A stretch of DNA of 64,000 nt from Burkholderiaceae bacterium (GTDB lineage: Bacteria > Pseudomonadota > Gammaproteobacteria > Burkholderiales > Burkholderiaceae), in contig CANFLR010000002.1 in assembly GCA_947447945.1 (NCBI GenBank), positions 1-64,000 on the forward strand. The letters run 5' to 3'. How positions within the stretch are numbered: the first letter of the stretch is position 1; every line of letters begins with the position of its first letter. A model generated the notes under the pieces. It did not search any database and was not told the DNA's origin. It saw nothing but the letters and a program-made list of their open reading frames with translations. A program made the position numbers and the translations under genes. Of this stretch, positions 26,135 to 35,651 are shown piece after piece.

Positions 26135-27748
26135 ATGATCCGTATTACCGAACTGCGCTTGCCGATCGATCACCCTTCTGAAGCCCTAGAAGCGGCGATT
26201 CTCAAACGCATGCATTTAACTCCCAAAGACTTAATTCAATTTACTGTTTTTAAGCGGAGTTATGACGCTAGAAAGAATGTAGCCCTCGCTTTTATCTATA
26301 CCATTGATCTCTCAGTCAAGGATGAAGAAGCTGTACTAAAGCAGCTTTCAAATGATCTTCATGTGAGGCCTTCGCCCGATACCAGTTATCACTTTGTCGC
26401 TCAGGCGCCAGAAAGTATTACTTCTGGAAAGAGCTTGCGACCCGTAGTAATTGGTTTTGGTCCCTGCGGGATCTTTGCCGCTCTCGTTTTGGCACAAATG
26501 GGATTTAAACCCATTGTGCTCGAGAGGGGTAAAAAAGTGCGTGAGCGCACTCAAGATACCTGGGCTTTATGGCGAAAAAATATCCTCAATCCAGAATCGA
26601 ATGTCCAGTTTGGGGAGGGCGGTGCTGGAACATTTTCAGATGGCAAGCTCTATAGCCAAATTAAAGACCCCAAGTTTTATGGTCGCAAGGTATTAAATGA
26701 GTTTGTTAAAGCGGGCGCTCCCGCAGAAATACTTTACGTTGCCAAACCCCATATCGGCACTTTCCGCTTGGTGGGCATGGTTGAAAAAATGCGTGAAGAT
26801 ATTATTTCCTTAGGCGGTGAGATTCGGTTCTCGCAGAAGGTGATTGGTTTTGATATAGAGCATGACCATATTAAAGGAGTGAGGATTGAAGGGCGGGAGG
26901 ATCTACCGGCAAGTCATGTTGTGCTCGCCTTAGGTCATAGTGCGCGAGATACTTTTCAGGCTTTGCATGATGCAGGTGTTTTTATGGAAGCCAAACCCTT
27001 CTCAGTAGGTTTTCGGATTGAGCATCCTCAATCACTGATTGATCGGGCTCGGCTTGGCCCTCATGCTGGTAACCCAATGATTGGGGCTGCCGATTACAAA
27101 CTGGTTTACCACGCCAAAAATGGCCGCTCTGTATACAGCTTTTGTATGTGCCCAGGCGGCACAGTAGTTGCCGCAAGTTCAGAACCCAATCGTGTAGTGA
27201 CTAACGGGATGAGTCAGTATTCTCGCAATGAGCGTAACGCCAATGCTGGAATTGTTGTGGGGATTACTCCTGATGATTACCCTGGTGGAGCGATGGCAGG
27301 TATTGATTTTCAGCGAGCGATTGAATCGAAGGCTTACATTTTGGGCGGATCAACCTATGAAGCCCCCGGTCAATTGGTCGGTGACTTCTTGGCGGGTAAG
27401 CCTTCTACAGAGTTGGGTAGCGTGACGCCTTCCTATAAACCTGGCGTCCACTTAACCGATTTGGCTGAGAGTTTACCTGCCTATGCCATCGAAGCCATTA
27501 GAGAAGCGATTCCGGTTTTTGAGAAGCAGATTAAAGGCTTTTCGATGAAAGATGCGGTTTTGACTGGCGTTGAAACCAGAACATCTTCGCCATTGCGCAT
27601 TACGCGAGGCCCCAATTTTCAAAGTCTAAATGTCAAAGGCCTATATCCAGCAGGCGAAGGAGCGGGGTATGCTGGCGGAATCTTGTCAGCAGGGGTTGAT
27701 GGGATTAAAGTAGCAGAAGCAGTGGCCCTTGATTACCAAGCTCAATAA
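26135..27748 (+). CDS. FAD-dependent dehydrogenase (COG2509-like)
   Basis: VIGFGPCGIFAALVLAQMGFKPIVLERG; FGEGGAGTFSDGKLYSQIKD; GEGAGYAGGILSAGVDGIKVAEAV. Confidence 0.9.
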   Translation: MIRITELRLPIDHPSEALEAAILKRMHLTPKDLIQFTVFKRSYDARKNVALAFIYTIDLSVKDEEAVLKQLSNDLHVRPSPDTSYHFVAQAPESITSGKSLRPVVIGFGPCGIFAALVLAQMGFKPIVLERGKKVRERTQDTWALWRKNILNPESNVQFGEGGAGTFSDGKLYSQIKDPKFYGRKVLNEFVKAGAPAEILYVAKPHIGTFRLVGMVEKMREDIISLGGEIRFSQKVIGFDIEHDHIKGVRIEGREDLPASHVVLALGHSARDTFQALHDAGVFMEAKPFSVGFRIEHPQSLIDRARLGPHAGNPMIGAADYKLVYHAKNGRSVYSFCMCPGGTVVAASSEPNRVVTNGMSQYSRNERNANAGIVVGITPDDYPGGAMAGIDFQRAIESKAYILGGSTYEAPGQLVGDFLAGKPSTELGSVTPSYKPGVHLTDLAESLPAYAIEAIREAIPVFEKQIKGFSMKDAVLTGVETRTSSPLRITRGPNFQSLNVKGLYPAGEGAGYAGGILSAGVDGIKVAEAVALDYQAQ

Positions 27749-27774
27749 TGTATTCTCCATATCGATCGATCTTT

Positions 27775-29190
27775 ATGAGTACAGCAGTAGTGAATTCATC
27801 AAACAACGAGAGAGAAGTTTTATTTCATCCTGAGCTTTTACAAAAGTTCGACATCAATGGACCTCGTTATACCTCTTATCCAAGTGCCGATCGATTTCAC
27901 AATACCTTCGTCGAAGCGGATTATTTGGCTGCACTTGAACGTGTGGCTAAGCTCAATGAACCCTTGTCGCTGTATTTTCATTTGCCGTTTTGTCCCAATA
28001 TTTGTTACTACTGCGGCTGCAACAAGATTATTACCAAGGATCATGGCCGCAGCGCTAAATACATCAAGTACCTAGCCAAAGAAATGGCTATGGTTACCGT
28101 TGCCATGGGTGCGCAGAAAAAAATTCCGATCACCCAATTACATTGGGGAGGTGGCACACCCACCTTCTTGTCTCATGAGGAAATGACTGAATTGATGTTT
28201 TATACACGTCAGCATTTTGAGTTGCTTCCTGGTGGTGAGTATTCGATTGAGATTGATCCACGGCGTGTGACTGAGGCTGATATCGCTTTACTAGCAGAAC
28301 TGGGATTTAATCGAATTAGTCTTGGCGTACAGGACTTTAATTTAGCAGTTCAGGAAGCTGTTCATCGCGTTCAAACCGTTGAAGAAACGCGTGCAGTGAT
28401 GGATTGGTCTAGAAAGTATGGCTTCAAATCGAGGAGTGTAGATTTAATTTACGGCCTACCAAAGCAAACCCCTGAGACGTTTAAAGAGACCGTAGATTTG
28501 GTCTTAGAGATGAGCCCGGATCGTTTATCGGTCTATAACTATGCGCACTTACCGCATATCTTTAAGCCTCAGCGCCGAATTGCTGAAGCGGAATTGCCGC
28601 CAGCTGCAGCTAAGCTGAATATTCTCTCGAATACGATTGAGCGTCTTGGTGAGGCGGGTTACGTCTTCATAGGAATGGATCACTTTTCTAAGCCTGATGA
28701 TGAATTGGCGATTGCTCAAAAAGAAGGCCAGCTCCATCGTAACTTTCAGGGGTACTCCACTCAGGCTGAGTGTGATTTATTAGCTTTTGGGATTTCTTCA
28801 ATCGGCAAGGTGGATGATTGTTATTCCCAAAACGTTCGTACCTTAGATGACTATTATGCTGCGATTGATGCTGGCCATTTACCAACACTACGCGGTATGC
28901 GCTTGGATGAAGATGATTTATTGCGGCGTGAACTCATCGGTGAATTAATGTGCCAATTTTCCTTAGATACCAAACAGTTTGCAGTAGATCACGGCATCGA
29001 ATTTGCGCAATACTTCAAGGTAGAGATTGAGGAACTCAAGGGCCTTGAAGAAGCTGGTCTCCTTGAGTGGCAAGGGCATCGTATGGTTGTGCCCATCAAA
29101 GGACGTCTGCTAGCAAGACGTGTTGCCATGACGTTTGATCGTCATTTGCGGGAATCCCAAACCCGTGGAACCTACTCTAAAGTCCTCTAA
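27775..29190 (+). CDS. hemN: Oxygen-independent coproporphyrinogen III oxidase
   Basis: Radical-SAM CxxxCxxC (FCPNICYYCGCN), GPRYTSYPSADRF; ATG at 27775 preferred. Confidence 0.95.
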   Translation: MSTAVVNSSNNEREVLFHPELLQKFDINGPRYTSYPSADRFHNTFVEADYLAALERVAKLNEPLSLYFHLPFCPNICYYCGCNKIITKDHGRSAKYIKYLAKEMAMVTVAMGAQKKIPITQLHWGGGTPTFLSHEEMTELMFYTRQHFELLPGGEYSIEIDPRRVTEADIALLAELGFNRISLGVQDFNLAVQEAVHRVQTVEETRAVMDWSRKYGFKSRSVDLIYGLPKQTPETFKETVDLVLEMSPDRLSVYNYAHLPHIFKPQRRIAEAELPPAAAKLNILSNTIERLGEAGYVFIGMDHFSKPDDELAIAQKEGQLHRNFQGYSTQAECDLLAFGISSIGKVDDCYSQNVRTLDDYYAAIDAGHLPTLRGMRLDEDDLLRRELIGELMCQFSLDTKQFAVDHGIEFAQYFKVEIEELKGLEEAGLLEWQGHRMVVPIKGRLLARRVAMTFDRHLRESQTRGTYSKVL

Positions 29191-29211
29191 AGAGACGAAC
29201 AGTCGCGAGAT

Positions 29212-29225
29212 TTGATGTAGATCAA
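29212..29225. promoter_or_regulatory. FNR-type box TTGATgtagATCAA
   Basis: Exact match to TTGATN4ATCAA, between the hemN and ompW genes. Confidence 0.75.
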
Positions 29226-29283
29226 AAAGTACGTGAATTGATGTTGCTTTTAAGCAAACAGTGAAAAATCAATGATAGCGGGT

Positions 29284-29297
29284 TTGATGCACATCAA
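29284..29297. promoter_or_regulatory. FNR-type box TTGATgcacATCAA
   Basis: Exact match to TTGATN4ATCAA, upstream of the ompW start at 29360. Confidence 0.8.
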
Positions 29298-29359
29298 ATC
29301 TGATTTCCTTTATCAATTTGAAAATGAATTCATCAAATTGAAAACACAAGAGGGGAAAC

Positions 29360-29998
29360 ATGATGCGTCTCAAATCACTCGTAGTAGCAATGGCAGCCAT
29401 GACTTTGTTGGCACCGCTCGCCTCACAGGCTCAGTCAACAGGCGATAACCCTTGGATGATACGTGTGCGTGCTGTCGATTTACTTTGGCAAAATGGTCAA
29501 TCTGGAGTTGCACAAGCCGCCAACTTAAAGGCTGCAAACCAAGTTATTCCAGAATTTGATGTTTCTTATTTCTTCACAAAGAATATTGCCGCTGAATTAG
29601 TTTTGACATATCCACAACAAGTGACGATTAATTATGGTCCAGGGCAAAATCAGGCTGGCAAGATCAGTGCGCTGCCACCATCTTTATTGCTCCAATATCA
29701 CTTTACGGAGTTGGGAGCCTTTAAGCCTTACGTTGGCGCTGGTGTTAACTACACTATCTTTGGTAATCGCGCTAATTTCCCAGCCCTTGGTAATGGCTAT
29801 CAAGTTGATCAATCTAGTCTTGGATTTGCTGGTCAAGTTGGTATGGACTATATGTTAGATAAAAATTGGGGCCTCAACGTCGATGTGAAATACATCACCA
29901 TGAGCACTAATGTATCTACCTATCCTGGTGGTGTGAATTCTGGAAAACTCACCCTGAATCCATGGACGCCTGGTATAGGTGTGACTTACAAGTTCTAA
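29360..29998 (+). CDS. ompW: OmpW family outer-membrane protein
   Basis: Signal peptide; NPWMIRVRAVDLLW, PEFDVSYFFTKNIAAELVLT, terminal PGIGVTYKF. Confidence 0.93.
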   Translation: MMRLKSLVVAMAAMTLLAPLASQAQSTGDNPWMIRVRAVDLLWQNGQSGVAQAANLKAANQVIPEFDVSYFFTKNIAAELVLTYPQQVTINYGPGQNQAGKISALPPSLLLQYHFTELGAFKPYVGAGVNYTIFGNRANFPALGNGYQVDQSSLGFAGQVGMDYMLDKNWGLNVDVKYITMSTNVSTYPGGVNSGKLTLNPWTPGIGVTYKF

Positions 29999-30020
29999 GA
30001 ATTCAGTTCTTAGTCCTTGC

Positions 30021-30053
30021 AATAGGGCTCCTGAAGGAGTCCTATTTTTTTGC
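30021..30053 (+). terminator. Rho-independent terminator after ompW
   Basis: aatagggctcc-tgaa-ggagtcctattttttt. Confidence 0.85.
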
Positions 30054-30060
30054 CTGTGTT

Positions 30061-30675
30061 TTATTTGATTAGATGATCGATAAGTTCTTCAAACAGCACT
30101 GCATCAAAGTGGAGATTATCAAATCGAGTAATCGCTGGATGGTTCGGCGGGTGCATTCTGCGTTTGACGTATTGATCCCAGTTGGCTAGCTTCCAATCAT
30201 CGCGTGGATCCCCCCGTTTTTCAATACGGCGCTTCGCTTCGCTTTCTTCTAAATCAATCCAGGCAATTTGAATATGAGTTTCAGGGGGAACACCTAAAGC
30301 TGTCGGACTAAATAAGTTTCCGTTTTTAATCTCCTTGGAAAATGGGCCAACCAAAATGACATTGACTCCCAGTAAGAGGTTTTCTCTGGCAATATCTATC
30401 AGACCAGAGTACTCCCAATCGCGCAGATTCTCGAGGTAGTAGGGGCTATCCCGGTCATTGGGGTTATGGGTGCTTAACTGCATCACATGAGCGCTATAGG
30501 CCCCATAGACCGTATCTTTATCCAAAAAGAAAAAGTCTGCGCCGGTCTTTTCAATAATGAGGGGAAGGGCCTGTTTGGCAAGGCTTGATTTCCCCGTGCC
30601 GGCATGGCCCGCAAAAAGAATGAGGCGTGGCGTAGATCTTGATAGGGAGATGGGCGATTTCGAGTCCATAAGCAT
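30061..30675 (-). CDS. AAA-family ATPase/kinase-like P-loop protein
   Basis: Walker A GHAGTGKSSLAK; AAA_33-like layout. Confidence 0.8.
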   Translation of the reverse strand: MLMDSKSPISLSRSTPRLILFAGHAGTGKSSLAKQALPLIIEKTGADFFFLDKDTVYGAYSAHVMQLSTHNPNDRDSPYYLENLRDWEYSGLIDIARENLLLGVNVILVGPFSKEIKNGNLFSPTALGVPPETHIQIAWIDLEESEAKRRIEKRGDPRDDWKLANWDQYVKRRMHPPNHPAITRFDNLHFDAVLFEELIDHLIK

Positions 30676-30736
30676 CTAGTCTCGCAGAAATGGTGGCAAA
30701 TATCCCAACTTTTACCGAAGCGTTGATAATGTCGCC

Positions 30737-32641
30737 ATGGCTTTAATCGTACTTACTGATGCAAAACTGGCTTTTGGCCACGTTGACCTCCTCGCAAACA
30801 CCGCCTTTTCCCTTGAATCTGGTGAACGTGTTGGCTTAATTGGCCGCAATGGCACTGGCAAATCCTCTCTTTTGAAGATTTTGGCCGGCATTGAAAAAAT
30901 GGACGATGGACTCTTGCAATACCAGCAGGGCCTGCGCATTGCTTACGTCCCTCAAGAGCCGATTTTTGCTGCTAATGAAACAGTTTTTGATGCAGTTTCT
31001 CAAGGCGTTGCACAGGCGAAAGCCTTACGGGAAGAATACGAGGCTCTCAGTGTTGGTGATTGGGATGACGCATCCCATCATCGCTTAGATGAGGTGCAAT
31101 CTCAATTAGAAGCGCTAAGTGGTTGGAACTGGGAGCAGCGTGTTCACGAAACACTAGATCGACTTCACCTGGAAGCAGACGTTCAAATTAGTACCTTATC
31201 TGGCGGAACCAAAAAGCGGGTCGCATTAGCCCGTGCATTAGTGGAGGTGCCCGATGTGCTGATCTTGGATGAGCCGACAAACCATCTTGATTTGGATTCG
31301 ATTTCTTGGTTAGAGGGTCTTCTAAAGGAGTATCAAGGCTCAGTCATTCTGGTTACCCATGACCGCGCTTTTTTAGATAACGTTTGTACACAAATTGTGG
31401 AGTTAGATCGTGGAATCTTGCGCTCCTATCCCGGCAATTTCTCGGCATACGAGGTTTTAAAAGATCAGGAGATGAATTCTGAATCTTTAGCCAATGCTCG
31501 CGCAGATAAATTACTTGCCCAAGAAGAGGTTTGGATTCGGAAAGGGGTTGAGGCACGTCGTACTCGCAGTGTGGCACGGATTGCCCGTTTAGAAAACCTG
31601 CGTGCTAGTCGCTCGCAAAGACGCGATGCAATTGGGCAAGTGAAGTTAGCTGTCTCTGCGGGAGATCGGAGTGGCAAGATTGTTGCTGATCTTCAAAATG
31701 TTTCTAAATCGTATGATCGACCGATTGTGACGGATTTTACGGCAACAATTTTACGGGGCGATAAAGTGGGTTTATTGGGCCCTAATGGCGCCGGTAAAAC
31801 CACTCTATTGAAATTGATTCTCGGGACGATTGCGCCAGATTCGGGCACTGCAACGATGGGCACGCGAATTGAAGTGGCGTACTTTGATCAAATGCGTGAA
31901 GGTCTTGATCTCAATGCTTCATTAGAAGATTACATTAGCCCAGGTAGCGAGTGGATTGAGATCAATGGTAACCGCAAGCATGTGAAGAGTTATTTGAGCG
32001 ATTTCTTATTCGCTCCAGAGCGGACCAATTCTCCGGTGAGTACCTTGTCTGGTGGAGAGCGCAATCGTTTATTGTTAGCGCGTCTGTTTGCTAGGCCTGC
32101 TAACGTCTTGGTGCTCGATGAGCCAACCAACGATTTGGATATTGATACCTTAGATTTGCTCGAGCAGTTATTGCAAGATTACAAAGGCACTGTGTTCCTT
32201 GTGAGTCACGACCGCTATTTCTTGGATAACGTGGTGACGAGCATTATTGCTAATGAAGGCGAAGGCTTTTGGCGTGAGTATGAGGGTGGCTATGAGGATT
32301 GGAAGATTCAAAAAGCCCGCTCAGACAAAATTCGCGCTGAGCAAGCCACTAAACCTGTTGAGAAAGTTGAAAGTAAAGTAGAGGCAAAGCCGGCACCCGT
32401 AAAGGCTAGTGTGCAAAAGCTCAATAGCAAAGAGCGTCAAGAGCTTGATGCTTTGCCTTTAAAGATTGAGATGCTAGAAATAGAGCAGGCTGAGATTGGC
32501 ATTTCAATGAGCAATCCTGAGCTCTATAAAAATGAACCAGAGCTGGCTGCCAGTATGCAAGCGCGTTTATCAGAAATTACTACCGAGCTAGAACAGCAGA
32601 TGCAGCGCTGGGAATTCTTATTGCAAAGAGCTGAATCTTAG
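30737..32641 (+). CDS. ABC-F family ATPase, Uup-like
   Basis: Two ABC domains (GRNGTGKSSLLK, GPNGAGKTTLLK; two LSGG signatures) and C-terminal coiled coil. Confidence 0.92.
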   Translation: MALIVLTDAKLAFGHVDLLANTAFSLESGERVGLIGRNGTGKSSLLKILAGIEKMDDGLLQYQQGLRIAYVPQEPIFAANETVFDAVSQGVAQAKALREEYEALSVGDWDDASHHRLDEVQSQLEALSGWNWEQRVHETLDRLHLEADVQISTLSGGTKKRVALARALVEVPDVLILDEPTNHLDLDSISWLEGLLKEYQGSVILVTHDRAFLDNVCTQIVELDRGILRSYPGNFSAYEVLKDQEMNSESLANARADKLLAQEEVWIRKGVEARRTRSVARIARLENLRASRSQRRDAIGQVKLAVSAGDRSGKIVADLQNVSKSYDRPIVTDFTATILRGDKVGLLGPNGAGKTTLLKLILGTIAPDSGTATMGTRIEVAYFDQMREGLDLNASLEDYISPGSEWIEINGNRKHVKSYLSDFLFAPERTNSPVSTLSGGERNRLLLARLFARPANVLVLDEPTNDLDIDTLDLLEQLLQDYKGTVFLVSHDRYFLDNVVTSIIANEGEGFWREYEGGYEDWKIQKARSDKIRAEQATKPVEKVESKVEAKPAPVKASVQKLNSKERQELDALPLKIEMLEIEQAEIGISMSNPELYKNEPELAASMQARLSEITTELEQQMQRWEFLLQRAES

Positions 32642-32970
32642 GTTTGCGAATCGCCGTTACCAATGCGCACCAGTTGTGCTCTGAGATCAGAGATTTGATC
32701 TAGTAATTGCAGTGCGAGTGCCAGGCCAGGCGTATTGATTTCTAAGTCTCTGCTGAGGCGAACTGCAGTTTTCGTTCTACTTAATGCGTCTCCACTAAAG
32801 CGCCAGTCTTGGGGGGATGATCCAGTTGGACTTAAGACGCCTTCTCTTACCCAAGCCATGATGAGATCTTCACTGGTGCTTGTCGCTTGAGAGAGCTCCA
32901 CAATACTCATATGAATGTCATTCTCAACGATGGCACCTTCAATCCAAGTGATATTGGTCATCTTCATCAT
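32638..32970 (-). CDS. cbpM: Chaperone modulator CbpM-like
   Basis: MerR-like helical protein directly downstream of cbpA; SLSRTKTAVRLSRDLEINTPGLALALQLLDQI. Confidence 0.8.
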   Translation of the reverse strand: MMKMTNITWIEGAIVENDIHMSIVELSQATSTSEDLIMAWVREGVLSPTGSSPQDWRFSGDALSRTKTAVRLSRDLEINTPGLALALQLLDQISDLRAQLVRIGNGDSQT

Positions 32971-32975
32971 CCCTT

Positions 32976-33935
32976 TCAGTAGGTTCTGGGCTTGAATTCA
33001 AATGCTTTTTCAAAGGCTTGATAGGCTTCTTTTTGAGCATCTGTTTGCGCAGGGGGTATTGCAATTGTGGTCACGACATATAAATCGCCTGGCTCTTTGC
33101 TGGGGATCCCTTTGCCTTTTAGGCGCATCTTACGTCCTGCTGCGGTATTTACTGGGATCGTGAGCTCTAGGGCGCTGCCTGCAGGCGTAGGAATTTTGAC
33201 GCTGGTACCTAGGGCTGCTTCCCAAGGTGCAAGTGCTAAGTCGAGATAAATATCCTTGCCATCTACTCTGAACATGGGGTGAGGGTGGAAGTCGATTTCA
33301 AGATACAGGTCGCCGGGGCCTCCTTGCCCCATGCCAGGACCACCTTGCCCGCTTAAGCGTAAATTTTGGCCAGCCTTAATTCCTTTTGGAATGCTGACAT
33401 CGAGTTTGCGCTCCTGAGTAGATACATGTCCACTAGTATCTAGAGTTGGCATATGTAATGCGATAGTGCGCTGCGCGCCGTTATAGGCATCAGCAAGGTC
33501 AATCAAAATCTTGGCGTGATGATCTTGCCCTTTCAAATGCATTGCCTGCTGTTGGCCTGGATGAGCACCACGCCCGCCTTGGCGATGTTTACCTCTGCCA
33601 AACAGGGATTCAAAGAACTCGCTTTGGTCACCTTCGTAGTTGCTCCCTCCAAAGCCACCATCGGAATATTCAAAACCTTCATTCCAATTTGGCGGGGGAG
33701 TGAAATCCTGGCCACTCTTCCAGTTGCTACCCATTTGATCATAGGCAGCGCGTTTCTCGGTATCCTTAAGAACAGCATACGCTTCGCCGACCTCTTTAAA
33801 GCGCTCTTCAGCATCCTTTTCTTTGTTGACGTCTGGATGATATTTGCGAGCAAGTTTTCGGTAAGCGCTTTTAATATCCGCTTCAGTGGCGTTGCGTGCA
33901 ACACCTAGGGTCTCGTAGTAATCCTTAAATTGCAT
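32976..33935 (-). CDS. cbpA: DnaJ-class curved-DNA-binding co-chaperone
   Basis: J domain DYYETLGVARNATEADIKSAYRKLARKYHPDVNKE with HPD; DnaJ C-terminal domain without zinc finger. Confidence 0.92.
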   Translation of the reverse strand: MQFKDYYETLGVARNATEADIKSAYRKLARKYHPDVNKEKDAEERFKEVGEAYAVLKDTEKRAAYDQMGSNWKSGQDFTPPPNWNEGFEYSDGGFGGSNYEGDQSEFFESLFGRGKHRQGGRGAHPGQQQAMHLKGQDHHAKILIDLADAYNGAQRTIALHMPTLDTSGHVSTQERKLDVSIPKGIKAGQNLRLSGQGGPGMGQGGPGDLYLEIDFHPHPMFRVDGKDIYLDLALAPWEAALGTSVKIPTPAGSALELTIPVNTAAGRKMRLKGKGIPSKEPGDLYVVTTIAIPPAQTDAQKEAYQAFEKAFEFKPRTY

Positions 33936-35482
33936 TAGCTCATCACACCAATTTGCCAAGGCACGAATTCATAATCACCTAGACCAAGAAGCTCACTCTT
34001 AGAAGCTTCACCAGATGCCGTGCGCAAGAACAGTTCAAAAATACGTTGGCCCATCTCTTGTACAGAGACCGTGCCGTCTAAGATTTCACCGCAGTTAATA
34101 TCCATATCTTCAGTGAGACGTTGATACATCGGTGTATTGGTTGCAAGTTTGATGCAAGGGGCAGGCTTGGAGCCAAACATAGAACCTCGTCCAGTAGTGA
34201 AGGCGACTAAATTTGCCCCACCAGCAATTTGACCGGTTGCAGACACAGGGTCAAATCCCGGTGTATCCATAAATACAAAACCCTTGGCAGTAACGGGTTC
34301 GGCATATTGGTAAACCGCCATCAGGGGTCCAGTGCCACCTTTCATGGAAGAGCCCAGTGATTTTTCAAAAATGTTGGCAAGGCCGCCAATTTGGTTACCT
34401 GGACTAACTTGACCATTAATCTGAACATCGCGACCAACCGAATATTCATCTTTCCACCAACGAATGCGCTTGATGAGTTTCTCGCCAATTTCTGTTGAGG
34501 CAGCTCTGCGAGTCAGGGTGTGTTCAACACCATAGATCTCTGGAGTCTCGGATAATATTCCCGTGCCTCCATGGCGTGACAGAATATCAATGGCGGCTCC
34601 CAAAGCTGGATTAGCAGTAATCGATGAGAATCCATCTGATCCACCGCATTGCAGACCGACAGTCAGGTGGCTGGCCGAAACAGTTTCACGTCTAGCTTTA
34701 TTGGCCTCTGGTAGTAAAGCCTTGACTGCTTCTATGCCTGCTTCGATAGTCTTGCGAGTACCGCCAGATTCTTGCATGATGAAGGTGTGCAGATTGTGAC
34801 CTTCTTGGAGATCTTCCTGCTCCATCAAGCCTTTGAGTTGATTGCGTTCGCAACCAAGGCCAACAATCAGTGCGGCTGCGAGGTTGGGGTGACGTGCATA
34901 GCCTGCCATGGTGCGGCGGAGTAATTGCATAGGCTCGCCACTCATTTCCATTCCGCAGCCGATGTCATGGCTAAAGGCTACAACGCCATCGACATTCGGA
35001 AAATCTTTGAGGCGCTCTGGCGTAAACCAATCAGCGATCTTATTAACAACCGTTGCTGAGCAATTGACGGTTGATAAAATTCCAATGAAATTACGAGTGC
35101 CTACTTTGCCATTGGCTCGCACATAACCCTGAAAAGTTGCACGTTCGGATTCTGGGAGCATCTGGGTTGGTTTGAATTCGCTAGCATAAGCATAGTCACG
35201 ATCAAACTCTCGAAATTCAGTGTTATGGCTATGAACCATCGTGCCAGCTTCAATATCGGTGTTTGCAAATCCAACAGTGACGTTGTACTTCAGGATTGGC
35301 TCACCTTTAGCAATCTTCTTTGTGGCAATTTTGTAGCCAGCAGGGACTTGGCTACGACTTGTAAAGTGCTCGCTGGGTACTTCGGTCCCAATACTGACAT
35401 CAATTCGAGCAACAACAATATTGTCGTTTGGATGAAGTCGAATAATCGGACCAGCTAATTTTTTTCCAGAGGTTTCAATCAT
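33935..35482 (-). CDS. UxaA family hydrolase (altronate/galactarate dehydratase-like)
   Basis: N-terminal SAF-like domain; GYVRANGKVGTRNFIGILSTVNCSATV; GLQCGGSDGFSSITANPALG. Confidence 0.9.
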   Translation of the reverse strand: MIETSGKKLAGPIIRLHPNDNIVVARIDVSIGTEVPSEHFTSRSQVPAGYKIATKKIAKGEPILKYNVTVGFANTDIEAGTMVHSHNTEFREFDRDYAYASEFKPTQMLPESERATFQGYVRANGKVGTRNFIGILSTVNCSATVVNKIADWFTPERLKDFPNVDGVVAFSHDIGCGMEMSGEPMQLLRRTMAGYARHPNLAAALIVGLGCERNQLKGLMEQEDLQEGHNLHTFIMQESGGTRKTIEAGIEAVKALLPEANKARRETVSASHLTVGLQCGGSDGFSSITANPALGAAIDILSRHGGTGILSETPEIYGVEHTLTRRAASTEIGEKLIKRIRWWKDEYSVGRDVQINGQVSPGNQIGGLANIFEKSLGSSMKGGTGPLMAVYQYAEPVTAKGFVFMDTPGFDPVSATGQIAGGANLVAFTTGRGSMFGSKPAPCIKLATNTPMYQRLTEDMDINCGEILDGTVSVQEMGQRIFELFLRTASGEASKSELLGLGDYEFVPWQIGVMS

Positions 35483-35596
35483 GTTTTCTCAGACTCAAAT
35501 ACGGTTAATCAAGTGTCTCTATCTATTTTGCAGGTTTTTTGCTGGGGATATTGCTACCTTACCGTTAATCATAAAGGCACTAGCAAAGCCAAGTGC

Positions 35597-35629
35597 AATT
35601 CATGTCAGAATGGCATGAATTCTTTTTTT
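35597..35629 (+). promoter_or_regulatory. Perfect 8-bp inverted repeat followed by T-run in the leader of the enolase-superfamily gene
   Basis: aattcatg-tcagaatgg-catgaatt-cttttttt, about 23 bp upstream of ATG 35652. Confidence 0.45.
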
Positions 35630-35651
35630 AACCACTTTTTTGCTTGATTTG

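Noticed and set aside
30061-30675. Zeta-toxin-like kinase
   Set aside because: A P-loop alone is insufficient and no epsilon-like antitoxin gene is adjacent; generic AAA_33-type ATPase is the safer call
33516-33908. 130-aa + strand ORF and 123-aa alternate minus-strand ORF inside cbpA
   Set aside because: The cbpA frame explains the region with a clear J domain; the others are shadow ORFs
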